Origin: Nymphaea colorata
Lineage: Eukaryota > Streptophyta > Magnoliopsida > Nymphaeales > Nymphaeaceae
Assembly (NCBI RefSeq): GCF_008831285.2
Contig: NC_045146.1
Location: forward strand, 13,881,149 to 13,945,148
Direction of reading: 5' to 3'
DNA: 64,000 bases
A program made the position numbers and the translations under genes. Of the stretch, positions 36,756-50,640 are shown one piece after another. Position 1 is the stretch's first letter. The number at the start of each line of letters is the position of its first letter. The notes beneath the pieces are model-generated. The model was not told the origin of the DNA. It did not search any database and saw only the letters and a program-made list of their open reading frames with translations.

Positions 36756-39700
36756 TAAGAAAACAGAAGGTTGATAGGAAAAAAAGAATCAAACAGTAGG
36801 CCATTCTTACGTCTAGGGACCAACTTTTATCTCCTAAACTTCAGCAACATCTCACTTTTTTCTTGAGCATTTTTTGACACCACCCAGTCTTTTTTCCTGA
36901 CAAGTTCTAAAATTTGGACGAGACTCAGGACAATTAGAAACTCCGCCACCCTTCCCAGAGTTGATTTCTAACAGTTCTTCGTTGAAGGTCGAATCGTTTC
37001 TTCAACTTGACAGCAAAGGCACTGTATTAATACTGCCATTGAATTGAATATTACTGAGATTTAAACCTGGGTTCAGATGTAGCGGTAAACACAGGCATTG
37101 TCTAGCAGTGATCAAGAAGCCCGTGGACTTAAACTGAGAAAGATGATGTCTGTCCCTGTTATTAAGGAAAACCGTTGGTCCAAAAAGCTGGAAAATTTTT
37201 GAAAAGAGATGCAGTACGTTCTTTTCATTAAATGAAAAAGTTTAGGAGAACGGTACAATTAGAAGGTCTCCTCTCAGATATCCTTGCATGTATTTTGCCT
37301 ACATGGTGCACATGTATATAATATAGTCTGCAATTCAAAGTATATCAACATTTACCGTTCAGGTACAAGCACACTACTATACTTATTTTTATAAAGCACA
37401 ATTTCAGAGATTGGCTTATTTGTTGGTTCGTCAGTCAGCTTCTGTTTCTCAACAAGAAATTGCTACTTGAATAGTAAAGTTCAAACTGATCCAAGTAAAA
37501 TATGAAACATTTGATCATCTACCAAAGTATTTCTTTTTCTGTTTTCTACATTGATATTGGTGAAAGTTTTATAGAAGCAACAGTGCTGCTGTTCTCAACA
37601 GAAAATATAACAAGGAAGTTTTATAGAAGCAAAACCAAAAATCCAGGATCAACCAAGGGAATATGATGATGGAGAGAAACACCCATTTTGCTATTCTCAG
37701 AATTAGTACATTGATGATGTTCACACTGAAGTCAATACCATGTGGAATATGAAAAGCATTTCAGGACAAGAAACATATAAAATGGGCCATCATCCTTCTC
37801 CCAAACTGACATTAGAAGGCCAACTACGAAAGACTTTCCACAAAATCAGAGATATAAGACGGCCAAAGGCCGTATCATCTAGTTAATGATCCAACCATCT
37901 ATACTCGAGTACGCCTCTAATTGAAAATCGATCAATCAAGCCTATAGTATTTAGGGCGATTCACCTGAACATTACTGCATTGCTATTAGGGGAATACTAT
38001 ATGGATGAGTGTGTGGACGGTGTTGGGGCCTGAACTCCCACCTTGATGGTAGATTGGGTTGCGTGTGCACCACCAAAGGAGTGACGGGGTATTTTTAATT
38101 TTTTTTATAAAATAATGAATATTTTAGATTTTTTTCACTTTTTCACAATCCTTTTTTGTCCTTCTAAAAGGTTTTTTTTTTCGATTTTATTTTAATAGAG
38201 GTATTTTGGACATTGCATACCTTCGTGCATAATTTTTTGTGCAATGGAGTGGGCACATAACAAGCTTTTGCCCTCACAGGGAGGAGGCGGGTTATGCACG
38301 CACTGCTCTGGTTAATGCAAGAGGTGAAGAAAATGGCTAAAGAATCCCTGCTCTATAAAAAAATTTAGGCCCCCCACCCCTCATAAGCGCAAAGAAGGAA
38401 AACAAAAAAAAAATGGCTAAAATGTTTTTTTTAATTGACCAAAATACCCTTTACAGAAGCCTGTGTAAAGAGTCGTCCATTTTGAGCTCTCGCTCCTTTT
38501 GCAAACCCTAATCAATGTTATAATACTCACACAGATTTTAAGTTAAAATCTTTCTAAAACCTAGGGCAAGTTTGTTTTATCCTACTCAAGATCTAAATGA
38601 TATTCAATTACTCAGATAATTTATAGTATGATACTCTAGTTCTTCATCTGATTACTCCTGGTAAAGGTATCAGGAATGGTTTCTCGCTTTCACTGTTAAC
38701 CTTAACATATAACCTTCTCCCTTTGGTGGGGTGAGGTTTTTAAATTTAATCATCTCCTTTTCATTGGAAATAAGTTTAATAATTTAGTATTGCGATTTCT
38801 GACCTGCCTCATTGGGAACTCAGAAGTTTGTTATAAGATTACTATTCATGATGCCTATATATGTTGCAAAAATGAGTAGTAGGTGAATGGTTTGTAAAAA
38901 CGGGATACAGGCGGACGCTCCGTTGTATTCATGGAGCTAGTTTATATTGTTAAATTCAAATTAAACTTATGGAATGGGTGTGCCATTTGGTATTTCAAGC
39001 TTTTTTTTTTCCAAACCGCAAAAGTATATCGAAATGTTTGAAAATTCAAGTTAAAAAAAGTGATGAACAAAATGTTTGGGATGGACTTTTTATGACGATC
39101 AATGTAAGATTGTGAATACTAAAACCTGTATAGAATCTGATCTAAACGTCAATTTAATTTTAAGTGCTCTACATTTAGATATGGTATCTAATGGATATAT
39201 TTGTAAAGAAAAAAAAAAGTTGATAGGACCAAACAATTCTTAGGCCACAACTAACGGCATGTTATTTAAGTTTGTGGGGTGTGTCTAGAGAAATTGATCT
39301 TATAAACTTCTCATTAGATGACAATGTAGATAGCTGAGTCTTATCTGGTTCCTCATTTAATGTTCAATAGTGAACAATCCAACAATACAAACGATAACTG
39401 ATCCATAGTTAGAGTGTCTGATCTTAAAACATGTGTTAAGTATTTTCAAAAATGAATTAACAAGTCAGATCTTAAAAAAGAGTAATAGATTAATGTGAGT
39501 ATGATTCTATAAGCATAAAGAACTAAAGACATCACTATTCTTGAAATCGATCTTTACAAAATCTGTACATGCAAATCACACACAGACCTTCATACTTTTT
39601 ACCAAACAGTAGTTTCAGACAATGACCTCCATTTATGCAATGTTGGATCTGTGAAAAGCGAAAAGAAAATGGGAAGAGAACCATAAAAAGTATCAAATGA

Positions 39701-42117
39701 ACAGATGGTCGGACCCTTTCAGGCGATAATTATATCACAGCCGGAAGCGAATGTTATAAAGCATTAGGTTGGAAGAGGCGTCATCAGGGGACCTTTCCTT
39801 TGCTAGTCATCCATAGAAGGCGACTTCTATGTAATGTTTGGTTCCTTACAACTTGATGTTGGGTGTGGTCTGCAACTACAAGCAGAGTTACTCATATTCT
39901 TTGCGATGAGGCTTCCTGTGAAAAACGTTGTCCTTAATTTGCTTGATGGTCGCAACCACTATGTGAAAGACTTTATCATGATCATGCAATCACTGATATT
40001 ATGATCATGTAATCACTGATTTCATTTCTTCCTCCTTGCCTTTCTAACGTCTTGCAAGGTGGCCAGCTTTGTTACTATTAGATATGTTTTTCTATATAAA
40101 TATACATATATCAACAGCCATCGCCCATCCAAATGTCTTCTCACGCAACCCCATTACATTGAACTGCATGAGGGCTAGATAACAGATGACAGAAGGATTT
40201 GAACCGATATCATTTTATCTGTCTTTCTCCTTATTAAATATTTAGTAATGGATTTATTAATATATATGTTAAGCGACACTTCGTTCCATTAAATATCAGA
40301 AGAAAAAGCTACAGTAAGGAGAAATAGGCACGCACACCCGAAACTTGTCTGCTATAGTTATTATATACTTTTAACTATTTCTCCTATAAATGTCAAAAAA
40401 AAAAAATTCCGAGAGAGAGATGTATTTATAAGTAAATATGAGTCATCTAATCATATCATAATAGACTGTTGAGAGAAAGAGAATGTTCAACGTACAAGAT
40501 ACAAAATTAGCCAACCGAAATCGATTATTCAACATTTTAATCATGCTTTGCACCAAATCTGTTGACTAATTCAGGGCCCGTGACGGTGACAACAGTCGTA
40601 ATTGTGCAATTCCAGGAAGGGGAACAAACGATGGTGAATGAGAAACCATTTCAATAGACCGCGGTGAAGACCTTGTAGGATGCAACCGATTGCATATGGT
40701 TGACCTGTCAACCTCTTTTATAGTTATTATGCTCTTCCATGGAGTCTGTACGCTGTGCTCCAAACAAAAATTTAGAACGGTGCACGTGAAAATACATCTA
40801 ATTTCGTAGTCTCTGTTAGCCCAGCTAAATAATATTTGATCAGGCTGGTTTTGATGAAGAAAAATGAGAATAAACAGAAGAGAAAAGATTTAACTTGGTT
40901 TACACCACCAAAGGCATCTGCCAACCTTAGAGATAAATTGCACGCCAATAGCAGATATATAGATTTCTTCGTTACAATGATAAGCAAGAGGATCAGATAC
41001 AAGATGGATCTATTTCTGAATTATTTGGATAACAGCCCCTTGATTTCTTGACTTGCTTTGCTGCCATTTTGATCGCATAACTGCTTTATTGCAGGCCCAA
41101 GTTAGTATAGTTTCTATTGATTTTTAGGAGAAAATCAGCCTTAGCCATAGCTGTAACAGTTTCATCCATAACAATCTTATCTTGGGAACTGATTACATTT
41201 GAAACCAGGAATTTTGAAGGATGTTAAGAGTGCCATGTCTTCTTGCACCATCTTTTTCTCTGCATCAATTATGAAATATGTTTCATCTTTCAAACGCGAT
41301 GTCTGATCGAGAAAACTGAGCCTCTCATGGTTGGTTCAGCAGGTGATCAAATGTCTCCTTATGATCAATAATGAAGGTACTTAGTTTGATCCCAAAGTCC
41401 CATTAATTGTTTGAATTTGATCAACCTTTTCGGTAGGAGGCAAACAGCGGCGTTGGGGAAGCCAGTACCTATCATTATGATCTAACATGGCACCTGGAAT
41501 AACCTGTGAACTCAATTACAAGACCTGCCTGTGTAAATGGATATGATATTGCTATTACTGAACTTATTTTGAATCCATTCATTTGGATCTGGTAAAGAAA
41601 TTCATATCCCATTGCTAATCAAATACAGATTCAAATAGGGTATTCGATTTCATAACTCAATCTGAATCTGCTATCTGGCTGCATTCCAAGGAAAATATGT
41701 CCTGGTTTGGATATAAACATCGGACCTTATGCTAGTCAAATATTTGATTTAAAAGGTAGCTAGCGTACAAATCTGGCTACACATAATCCAATCAAGTTGA
41801 ATTCAGTAAAGGCAGAACCCACGGCCTAATTCCAAACGTACAGTTTGCCTCTCTACATGCACCAAGAGACTGTTCTGCAACCTTTTCTTTTTCAAAACCA
41901 TCTAAATCGAAATTGACATAATTGGTGGAAAAAAAATTCAACATTTCAATGCATTTATTTTCTGATGAAATTTGGGTGGGGGATTTAGAAACTAAGAAAA
42001 AAAAACAGAGACTAACAAAAGACCGGCTGGCTTATGTAGAATACAAGGAAACATTGTTGCAGGTGTCGGCTTGTCGCGGACTGGCTGTATGTACAGCTAA
42101 TCAGAAGGGGATGCAGC
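36756..42117. other. 3' flank of SLAH copy 2, no gene
   Basis: About 5.4 kb that matches 53206-58550 almost throughout. It contains poly-T tracts (38100-38180, 39000) and short direct repeats of ATCATGTAATCACTGAT near 39975-40020. ORFs such as 40566-40763 and 41922-42143 change frame between the L1 and L2 copies, so I read them as chance. The first few hundred bases are presumably the SLAH 3' UTR. Confidence 0.6.
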
Positions 42118-42122
42118 ATGAG

Positions 42123-42580
42123 TGTAACACCTCAGAAGTTTAGTCTCGTATCGAAGATTGTGAGGAATCTTCAAGGGCTTATAATGGGAGGCTATTAATG
42201 AGATGATTGTCCTGGTTCCTAGCCTTTTTAGGATTGGAACCGAAATTGCTAGGGGGCGGGTTGGGATCCGTCGAACCAGGGGCCCGAACCCGGGAGTGGG
42301 TCGGGTTGTTATAGTGGTATCAGAGCAGTTTCAACACTCGGACCTGGGGTCCCACACGCGCGGACGCGTGTGCTTTAAGGGGGGTGGATTGTAACACCCC
42401 AGAAGTTTAGTCCCGTATCGAAGATTGTGAGGAATCTTCAAGGGCTTATAATGGGAGGCTATTAATGAGATGATTGTTCTGGTTCCTAGCCTTTTTAGGA
42501 TTGGAACCGAAATTGCTAGGGGGCGGGTTGGGATCCGTCGAACCAGGGGCCCGAACCCGGGAGTGGGTCGGGTTGTTATA
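42123..42580 (+). mobile_element. Complete TRIM (miniature LTR retrotransposon)
   Basis: Two LTRs of 191 bp each (42123-42313 and 42390-42580) begin TGTAACACC and end GTTGTTATA. They differ at three positions that I can see. Between them are the primer-binding site TGGTATCAGAGC (42315-42326, complementary to the 3' end of initiator Met-tRNA), a 51-bp interior, and a polypurine tract AAGGGGGGTGGA (42378-42389). The 5-bp target duplication ATGAG flanks it (42118-42122 and 42581-42585). Total length is 458 bp with no coding capacity, so it must be moved by a larger element. The few LTR differences indicate a recent insertion. Confidence 0.95.
42315..42326 (+). promoter_or_regulatory. Primer-binding site of the TRIM
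   Basis: TGGTATCAGAGC, one base after the left LTR. This is the standard plant sequence paired by initiator Met-tRNA to start reverse transcription. Confidence 0.95.
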
Positions 42581-42585
42581 ATGAG

Positions 42586-43174
42586 ACGTCAAAGCATGGC
42601 AAGGTGGGGCAATGTGTGGACAAATTGTGTGAGTCAATGGGCAGCTTCAACACATTATGCAATTTGGAATGCTCTCTGGGTCAAATGGTGTGGGCAGAAA
42701 ATGACATGTTTGGGATGTGCTCACATGGTCAGACCAACAAGGTACTACTCTCCCAAGTCCAATGGAAAGTACCTGAACCTTTGGACCAAACATACAACCA
42801 AGGAGGTTGTCCATATCTAGGGTTACATGTGAGTTAGTGCTAATTTTCCTTGTGAACGCATACGCTGCATTCACAACTGCAGTGCCATCACGCGGCCAAG
42901 AAGACTAATGTTTAGGGCAAGTTATGGCTTCGGCTGACGACTTATTTGATATATTAAAAACATGGCATGGGAAACCAGAGCAACTTTTTCTAAATGACAT
43001 GCTTTCTTGGTGCCTTGAGTATGTTGTTATCTCAGCAGTCGTTAGTTTTTTCAGGTTGATGACTTGCTGAATGATGCAATACTGCTACTCATGAGTGTGG
43101 ACAAGGAAAGAAGCCCACGATAACGGGATTCACTTGCTAACGACTTCTCTTGCAATTATTTTGATGATTGTCAT
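42586..43174. other. Right end of L1, no gene
   Basis: Matches 58555-59192. A 77-codon plus-strand ORF (42604-42837) overlaps a stretch kept in L2, but the frame is interrupted there. No domain is recognised. It ends at the L1/L2 junction. Confidence 0.5.
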
Positions 43175-43950
43175 ACAAACACATTCAGGTACTTTCGAAT
43201 TTGACGACTCTGTTAAAGTCGACATAATACATAACGCCCAAAAAAGCTATGCAACTTGCAGAATCAAAAGCCGAACCCAAAAATATATAAAAAAAGAAAA
43301 GCTTAAGAACCATAATTCATGGATCATCGGCAGCCTCAGCAGCAGCTGCAAATTTAGCAACTCCTCTGCTGTATTACGCTTTTTTATTTCGGGCGTGCCA
43401 CTTGCTCGACAATGCTGCGGAAGAATTGGCGGAATGGAGAAGAGGGGGCTGGAAAAAACAAGAGAAAAACAGAGTCCCAGAGAGAACAGAAAGAAAGCAG
43501 GTGAGAAATATGACCTGAAACGGGAACACGCAGGAAGCAAGAGGGTCGTTTAACTTCAGTCCACTGGCCCGAACTTGGCAGAAGATGAATGCTGCTGAAG
43601 TGCTGACAGTGAACACACTGATGAGGGGATGTCATGGGCGGAATGGAGAAAAGGGTGCCGGGGAAAGCGAGAGAGAAAGAGAGAGAGATAAAACAGGAGA
43701 GAAATAGATGTACCTTTCACCGGCGGCCGGCGGTATATGCCCAAAAGACTCACCGAGAGTGGAAGAGAAATGAACCTCCTGCTTCGCTGAAACGGGAATT
43801 CGCGGGAGAGATCCGCCTGCTTGAAGCCCTAACGGCAAAAAGAACAAATTACAAATCAGCGCCTAATAAATAAGGCCGATACTACAAAACCGCTGAAGTT
43901 TTGACAGTCATCAAAGAGCACCTCAACCTTTCCATGTAATTCTCAAATAA
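43175..43950. other. RH57-flank segment, copy in L2
   Basis: Duplicate of about 14960-15860 with several deletions (for example the part equivalent to 15435-15500 is missing). The GA/CT runs and the AGCCCTAA motif (near 43826) are retained. There is no RH57 coding sequence beside it, so any promoter activity here is detached from its gene. Confidence 0.6.
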
Positions 43951-46193
43951 CCGTTGCAATAATAAAATAAACTACGCAATTGCTTTCTCAAACAAATTTT
44001 CTTAAAAAAAAAAACAAAAAAAGATCGACCTGCGGTCTCGGCAAAAATCGTCAAAAATCGATGACATAACAATACTATCATAACGAAATAATTTTCCAAA
44101 GTTTCCAAGGTCCAAGTTCAGAGCATTAGAAGGGCCACTCAGTTTTCAAAAATTCTTACGAGGATCAAAGCAATAGTAACCTTCCTTTATCAGTTAGCTG
44201 CCACATTAAAATAGTTGGCTTACTATAGACCAAGCAAGCATCGTTCCTTACAAGAGGCATTAGTCACAATAAAATTGACAAATCTGTGCATCTCACCCTT
44301 AATTAAATGTTTAATTTATCTTGCACTCTTTTTCATGTTAAACTTATATCGATATATCGAATACATATATACACACATAATTACATATATATAACATATA
44401 TTTCAGAATGATCATATATGCAGATTAAACAAAGTAAATCCAAGAAAAGTGTAAATTGTTCATACATGTGCATAACTAGCATCAAAATCCATGTGAAAGC
44501 TGAAAAGGAAAATACCAAAATGATGAAAGAACCATTATTGCCTTTTGAAAAATGATCTGATTAAAATCAAAGTACTCCAATTGGTCGATCAGAAATGCAT
44601 CTTTGCATTATTGGTGTCGACAAATCTACCTTTGTCTTTCAGCTGAGTAAGTTATGGGGCTCATAATTAAATTGGTTTTCATTTCAAACAAAATGACAAA
44701 AGTACCATAAAAAGAAACAGTGGAAAGAAGTGATTGAATAGAAGGGAGAAATAAGTTCTTGGCATAGAAATGATTAACTTGTGTTAAAGGAGTTAGAATG
44801 TTAGGAATGAATTTGAGAGTCACAATAATGCAGGGATGCACGCGTCTTTGGCACTGCAGTCAATATCGGCTCCGTTAAATTAATTTAAATGTTCGATGAA
44901 AGTAAAAAATGTTGGCCTTTATTGTTCAGCAAGGAGCATAAACTTTCTGACTTTTGGTAAATTTGAGAATCTGAGAATTCGTAAACCCAGCTTGAAGAAA
45001 CGAATAAAACTTAGATGACATCATATCAAGAAATTTTTATGACGCCAGCGATGGTGTTTAATAAATTGGAGGATCTCCTTCAGACTGGAAAACGAATGTC
45101 TCCAAAGGAAATGGGCAAAGATTGGAAGCGACGTTTCTTTCTCTTTCGTCATCTTTTCTACGTCAGAAGATTAAAAAAGAGGAGAAGTTGGATCTGTCGC
45201 AGATTTTCTTCACGGTAAGGGTCTTCGTTATCTGATTAATTTATCATTACCTGTTCTAGCAGCTTTGATCAATCAAACCGACAAGTTCAATTAGTTTAAT
45301 CCTAAAAAAATTTAACTTGGGAAACCGGAAGAGAACTTCAAGTCTAGAAAAAATTGTATAAAATTAGAAAGACCTCATTTTCAACAGCCAGACCAGAATT
45401 TGACTATGATTTCAGAAAACATGTCTCACATTTATGAACAGTAGTAGCCAGCATTTTCTATGAAAGATGTCAGATTGAGACAATAATCTTCCTTTTTCCA
45501 TGATCATGGCATGAGACGTGAGAAGGCAAGCTAAGTTTGATTGGGCACGTAAGTTAATTAGCAGTACCAAACATTGATCAACTTAATTAGAAGGTCTTTG
45601 TTTGAAAAGAACACGGAAATATTGGAAAGTCATCGTGTTATCGGAGTATGCCTTTGAAGAACACACTGTTGATTTGATCTAGTCGCGAAATGTCCACTTA
45701 ATTACGTCAACATGCCTAATCTCATTTATAGGGATGTATTAATTGCTTGAAAAGGGTTGGCATATTTTAAACAATATTTTCAAAATTTTGAGTCAAGTCT
45801 AGCTAGGAATGTCAATGGATTCGCTTCAATCAGATGTACTCTCTACGAACTTGGATTTGTTGGATGCCCACATATTTGGATTTGAATTCCGGTTCAAATA
45901 TGATTGAAGAGAAGATGTCATGTCATAGTTTAATCTGATTTTTAAATTCACAATCCAAAATTCATTTGCACCTGAGTTTTCCTTTTACGTCTGAATCCGA
46001 ATCAGATTTTTACATAAATAACCAAATTTTAGCTGCATCACGATATGTTAAGGACAGACTTTCAAAACGTATGCATGGATATTAGAAGTATGCAAGGTTA
46101 TTTCCTAAATCTAAATACGATCTAGTTTCTTAATCAGATGTTAATTTTTTTTTACGTCTGTATGAAGCAGTTGGTTGAATATTCAATTCGAGT

Positions 46194-46331
46194 CCAATCC
46201 GGTCAAAGGCCGAAGAGAGAGGGGGGGGGGCGTCCAAGGAAGAGGCCGAAGAGGAGGGGGCATCCAAGGCAGGGGCCCCTCCAATCCGGTCAAAGGCCGA
46301 AGAGGGGGGGCGTCCAAGGCAGGGGCCCTTA
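46194..46331. repeat. G-rich minisatellite unique to block C
   Basis: The segment CCGGTCAAAGGCCGAAGA, a G run, then TCCAAGGCAGGGGCCC occurs as one complete and two partial units. One G run is 10 bases long (46221-46230). A and B have only a single short equivalent (near 20000 and 29030), so the expansion is specific to C. It lies at the edge of a dispersed repeat. Confidence 0.85.
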
Positions 46332-47529
46332 ATATGTCGGGCCTTATCAAAATTTTGAAACTATAATTTGATTCCTCCATAAAAAATTCCTAATTCTGTC
46401 CATGACATTAGGGTGACATCCGTAACAACATGCCGAGAAGTCATAAATACAATGGCGTGTTAGGTTGAGCTTTGTACTTATGTTTTGAGCATTCCAGACA
46501 ACAGATATGGGCAGTCAAATATGCCCTTAATTAAGGGGCCGGCCCAAAACTATCGAGCTCATTATAAATTATAAAGAACAAAAAAAAAAAAAGGAAGAGG
46601 AAGATACGAAAATGACCATTATAAATTATAAATTATAGTCTGCGCATCCGCGTTCACAACTGGTAGAATGAAAGAACCATTATCAACATGAACAGTAATA
46701 GCTAGTTTCAGCCTTTGCATATAGATATTAAAAAAATGATAAGAGTAATAACAGTCACGTTTTTTCTATGTCTAGATCTGATTTTATCATAACTTGACAA
46801 TACAAAGGCCGTTAATTATTAAAATTTTACAAATCGATCTACTGGATCTTTCTTCACTATTTTTCTAAATTATAGAGTTTTTAAATTTTTTTTCTTTAAA
46901 ACTTATTGTTTGATACCTTAATATACTTCCATTAGATTACATTTGTAGAGAAAAACTTAAAAAGTAATGGAAGGGATGATGCTAGAACCGTATACGGTCA
47001 CTAGATGGTCGGTTAGCTAATCTCTCTCCGCACGCGCACGCACACACACACACACAAACATTTTAAGTAAAACATGAACATAGTACTAAACATATTAACC
47101 AATACTAATTTAATTAGTAATATAAATTAACCATACCATACTTTAATACAAATAGTTTTCATAAAAAGTATTGAATTTTTTATCATTAGAAATTTGATAG
47201 TACTATAATAGCTGTCAACTTTTTGATGAATAAAATTAGAATCAAACTTTAAAGTAGTGGACTTAATATATGCTTCCTCTAATCTTTAATTATTTTAGGT
47301 GGTTTGGTCTTTACGTAAGTGGTTTGATTCACACTCTCTCGCACACACATTTTCCTCCTTAAGATCTGCCAATTTTAAAAAGTTTCTTAATTTCAGACCT
47401 TATGATCTATTAAAATCCAAGTCGAAATAATGATTATGGTAAAAGAGAAAGGAGAAGAAGAAGAGAGAGAGAGAGAGAGAGACAAACACGTGTTTCCATT
47501 AAAACCTAAATAGAGAAATCTATAGATCC

Positions 47530-47565
<36 letters not shown>

Positions 47566-48247
47566 GAGTCTAGTCTGTGGAGAAGTGAGTATAACTTGTG
47601 ACCAAAAACAGCAAATACTTTCTGCAAAGTGCCCAAAAAGTCATCTTCAAAACAGGTACATGTTTGAAAATGGTGCTGTAGAATAGATGAGGAACACGGT
47701 ACACTCATTTCATATGTTGTAGAATAGTGTGTGAAACCTCAAAGCCGATGCTAAACTTGGTTTCACTTTCTCAGCATGTGGCTTGACTTCAATAGAACCC
47801 AACCTTGAGATTCATGTGAAGCATATGAAATGCGCTTTTTGTTCCCCAATGTACGTGGAAACACAGTTGGTACGTTATATATGTAATGAATTTCTATTTA
47901 TTGTATTCAAAGTGAACAACTCTACTGTGTTTGGAACCTATTCCAAACACAATGACAATTGACAAACTATTATAAGCATGCACATTTTATACATTGGACA
48001 AAGGATTGCTAATTTTATATATAGTTTGGCCCGTTGATTGGTCGGTGATATGGTTTAAATTATTTTTCCTAAGGTACCAAATTTTGATTGTTGTTGCGTC
48101 TTCCCCGGCAAAAATGTTGCCTGAGGGGCACTTTGATTCACTGACTTAAGTCGGCATGGGCACCACATATGGCTGGACCAGGTTCAGCTTCATCGCAATG
48201 CCAAACCAACACACATGTAGCTTCGCTGTTTATCGTCATACCACACC

Positions 48248-48809
48248 TAGGGATGAACAACGGTGATGAGTTCGAGTCGAGTCATTTGCTTAAAGAGTCG
48301 AGCTTGAGTTCATAAGTCGACTCATTTAAATAAGCGAGTTGAGTTTGAGCTCAACACTTAATTGTTGAGTCGAGCTTCAGCCTTAATCGAGTTTGTCGAG
48401 CCTTAATGAAGTTGATATATTCAAACAAGTTTACGAGTTTGTCATGCCCCAATTGAGTTGAGCTCGTGCTCAACAAGTAATGATGAATATCAATTCTATA
48501 ATCAAGTCGAGCTCGAGCTCGAGCTCAAGCTCAACACGTAACGATAAATATCAATTCTATTCAAACGAGTTTATCGAGCCTTAATCGAGTTGATCCAACA
48601 CATAACGATGAATATCAATTCTATTCAAACAAGTTTGTCGAACCTCAATCGAGTCGAGCTTGAGCTCAACACGTAACTGCCGACTCGCGCTCGAGCTGCT
48701 TCCGTCGAGCTATTCTCGAGCTCAATTCGAGTCAAACTCAATGTTTCATTAGTCGAGCCGAGCTCAAGTTGATTGAACTCATGCTCGACTCAGTTTTTGT
48801 TCACCCCTA
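48248..48809. mobile_element. hAT-like MITE, block C copy
   Basis: Starts TAGGGATGAACAACGG and ends TTTGTTCACCCCTA, flanked by ACCACACC (48240-48247) and ACCACATC (48810-48817). It contains about three of the 70-bp internal units (ATTCAAAC near 48421, 48561 and 48622). This copy gives the clearest 8-bp target duplication. Confidence 0.85.
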
Positions 48810-50640
48810 ACCACATCAGCAGACATGTAACTTCGCTACTAGGTGGGACAGGACACCGGTGTCATGCGGGTGACCATGGTTCAATGATCATGATTAACCA
48901 TCGCTCCTTCAAGCAAGCTAACGCTGCATCTCCAACCACAATTCTAGAAGGTACGCACAGAGGTCTAAGTCTGCTGGTCTCACCATTGTGCCAAAGAAAA
49001 GTCTGGAGCCAAGTTTAGACTCATACCGAGGTGGAAGGCATGGAGAATTTTCTAAATCAACAATAACTAGTAGTCATGTTATGAAATCAATGTTCCAAGT
49101 CAATCTGTTGTGTGTCGCCTTGGGTAAGAAACTTGAAAAACTTGTTAGCGGTTGTGTTAGAAATTTCTAGCTGAGGGTACTATAAATTATAGACTTTTGA
49201 AGCCACCAATATGTATATAAGTCAATAATTCTGAGATATGAGTATATAAATAAGCAATTTGTGTGCTAGAAAGATCACTTTTCCTGCTTTTCTACTCTTG
49301 TAGACGCCCTTTTATCAATATGAGAGTGTGTACAACTCCCCCACTAGGTCCCAATGTACACAGGCTGCTAGTAGTTCTTAAATATTCACGCTGCTAGAAC
49401 CGTCTCTACCTACTTTGTTCATATTGTCTCTTCAATTTGTGTCAGTCGTTTTGACCAGATTACACCTTGAACTAGCTTTTAAAACAGTTCAGCTATTGGA
49501 AGGTCAACATTCAAAGAGCAGGACTTGAAAGCTGCGTAGAATATATTATCCTGCCATTAGAAGTGGCAATGGCGGAAATATTTCATGCACATATGCATGT
49601 ATTTGCTAGGGCAATATCAGCAATGTACGCATATATGATGCAAGACCGGAGATGTAAGAGCAATTATATATTGAAGCTTTTGATAATCCAAGAAAAAACT
49701 ATATATATTGTTTGTCATATGCTTCGCTGTCTTGCTTCATAGAATCATATATAGTTTCTACTTGGCAGGAATTGAAGTAGTTGGTAGTGGGTTGAGATCC
49801 ACCATACTACACTCCCCTCAGTTTAGCTAGACTGGGCTGTTCATATTGAAGTTGCTTTTCTAAGATTTGCTTTCCTTGAGCTCTGGAAAAATTGCAATAA
49901 GAAATGCATTAATTTTATTTTATATTATATGTACGTGCATGCATGCGGTGTTGAATACCAACAAGTTTGATGGAAGTAAAAGTCGCATATCTGCCCGGTC
50001 CATATTTTGGACTCCTGTATCCTTCGGCTTCTTTGTTTAATTTTAAACCAGTCTGAACAATGGAGTCAATCGGAGACAACTTTTACCAACATGTCTTTTC
50101 TTTGACAAATTTTTCTTCGATTTTTCTTTTTCCAATTTTCTTCCAGACCTCGGCGGTTGTCTACAAATGTCTTAACTGTTTGGACAAATTCTTTCTTTTC
50201 TCGCTTAATTTAATTATAATTGGTCTACAACATACTGCGATTCAGAAGTACTCAGCATATATGCGATTTTTCTATTCAATTCCTTGTTCCTTTGCCCATG
50301 TGCAGGTGTTAATTGGTAAAAGGAAAAAAAAAATCAGCTACTAAGAACTTGGAAAAACACACATTAAAGTTTGAGGGTCATTAAAAAAGCATACTTAACT
50401 TTTGGATTTTGTCAAAAATATACTCAAGTTTTACACCATTAATGAAAAATCATTAACTTTAGGTTATTACTAACTTAGGGTAGTGTCATGTGAAAAGAAA
50501 AAACTAAAATGCTATCAACAAAGATAATTTTCATGTTTATTAGTCTGCATTGGCCAGCTTTATCTGAGTCTCAACTAATATCTTATTAATATTTAAAATG
50601 GACATAGGAAACAAAAACTTGCTATATTTTACATGTTATG

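Larger units (their letters stand above)
14960..43174. repeat. Outer tandem duplication, unit L1 (about 28.2 kb)
   Basis: L1 starts in the RH57 upstream region at ACAAACACATTCA (14960) and ends at GATGATTGTCAT (43174), where the same start sequence follows directly as the first bases of L2. It contains the RH57 flank copy, inner blocks A and B, SLAH copy 2 with promoter and 3' flank, and a complete TRIM. The units were matched by eye over the SLAH gene, its 3' flank (36756-42110 against 53206-58550) and the flank segment (14990-15880 against 43200-43960). All three breakpoints share the trinucleotide CAT. Confidence 0.85.

Noticed and set aside
40566-40763. 65-codon minus-strand ORF in the 3' flank of SLAH copy 2
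   Set aside because: The corresponding L2 sequence (57044-57286) encodes a different frame after small indels, which argues against selection on a protein.
42604-42837. Cys-rich 77-codon ORF near the right end of L1
   Set aside because: Part of the frame is conserved in L2 but then shifts, with no recognised domain and no start context. Kept only as intergenic.
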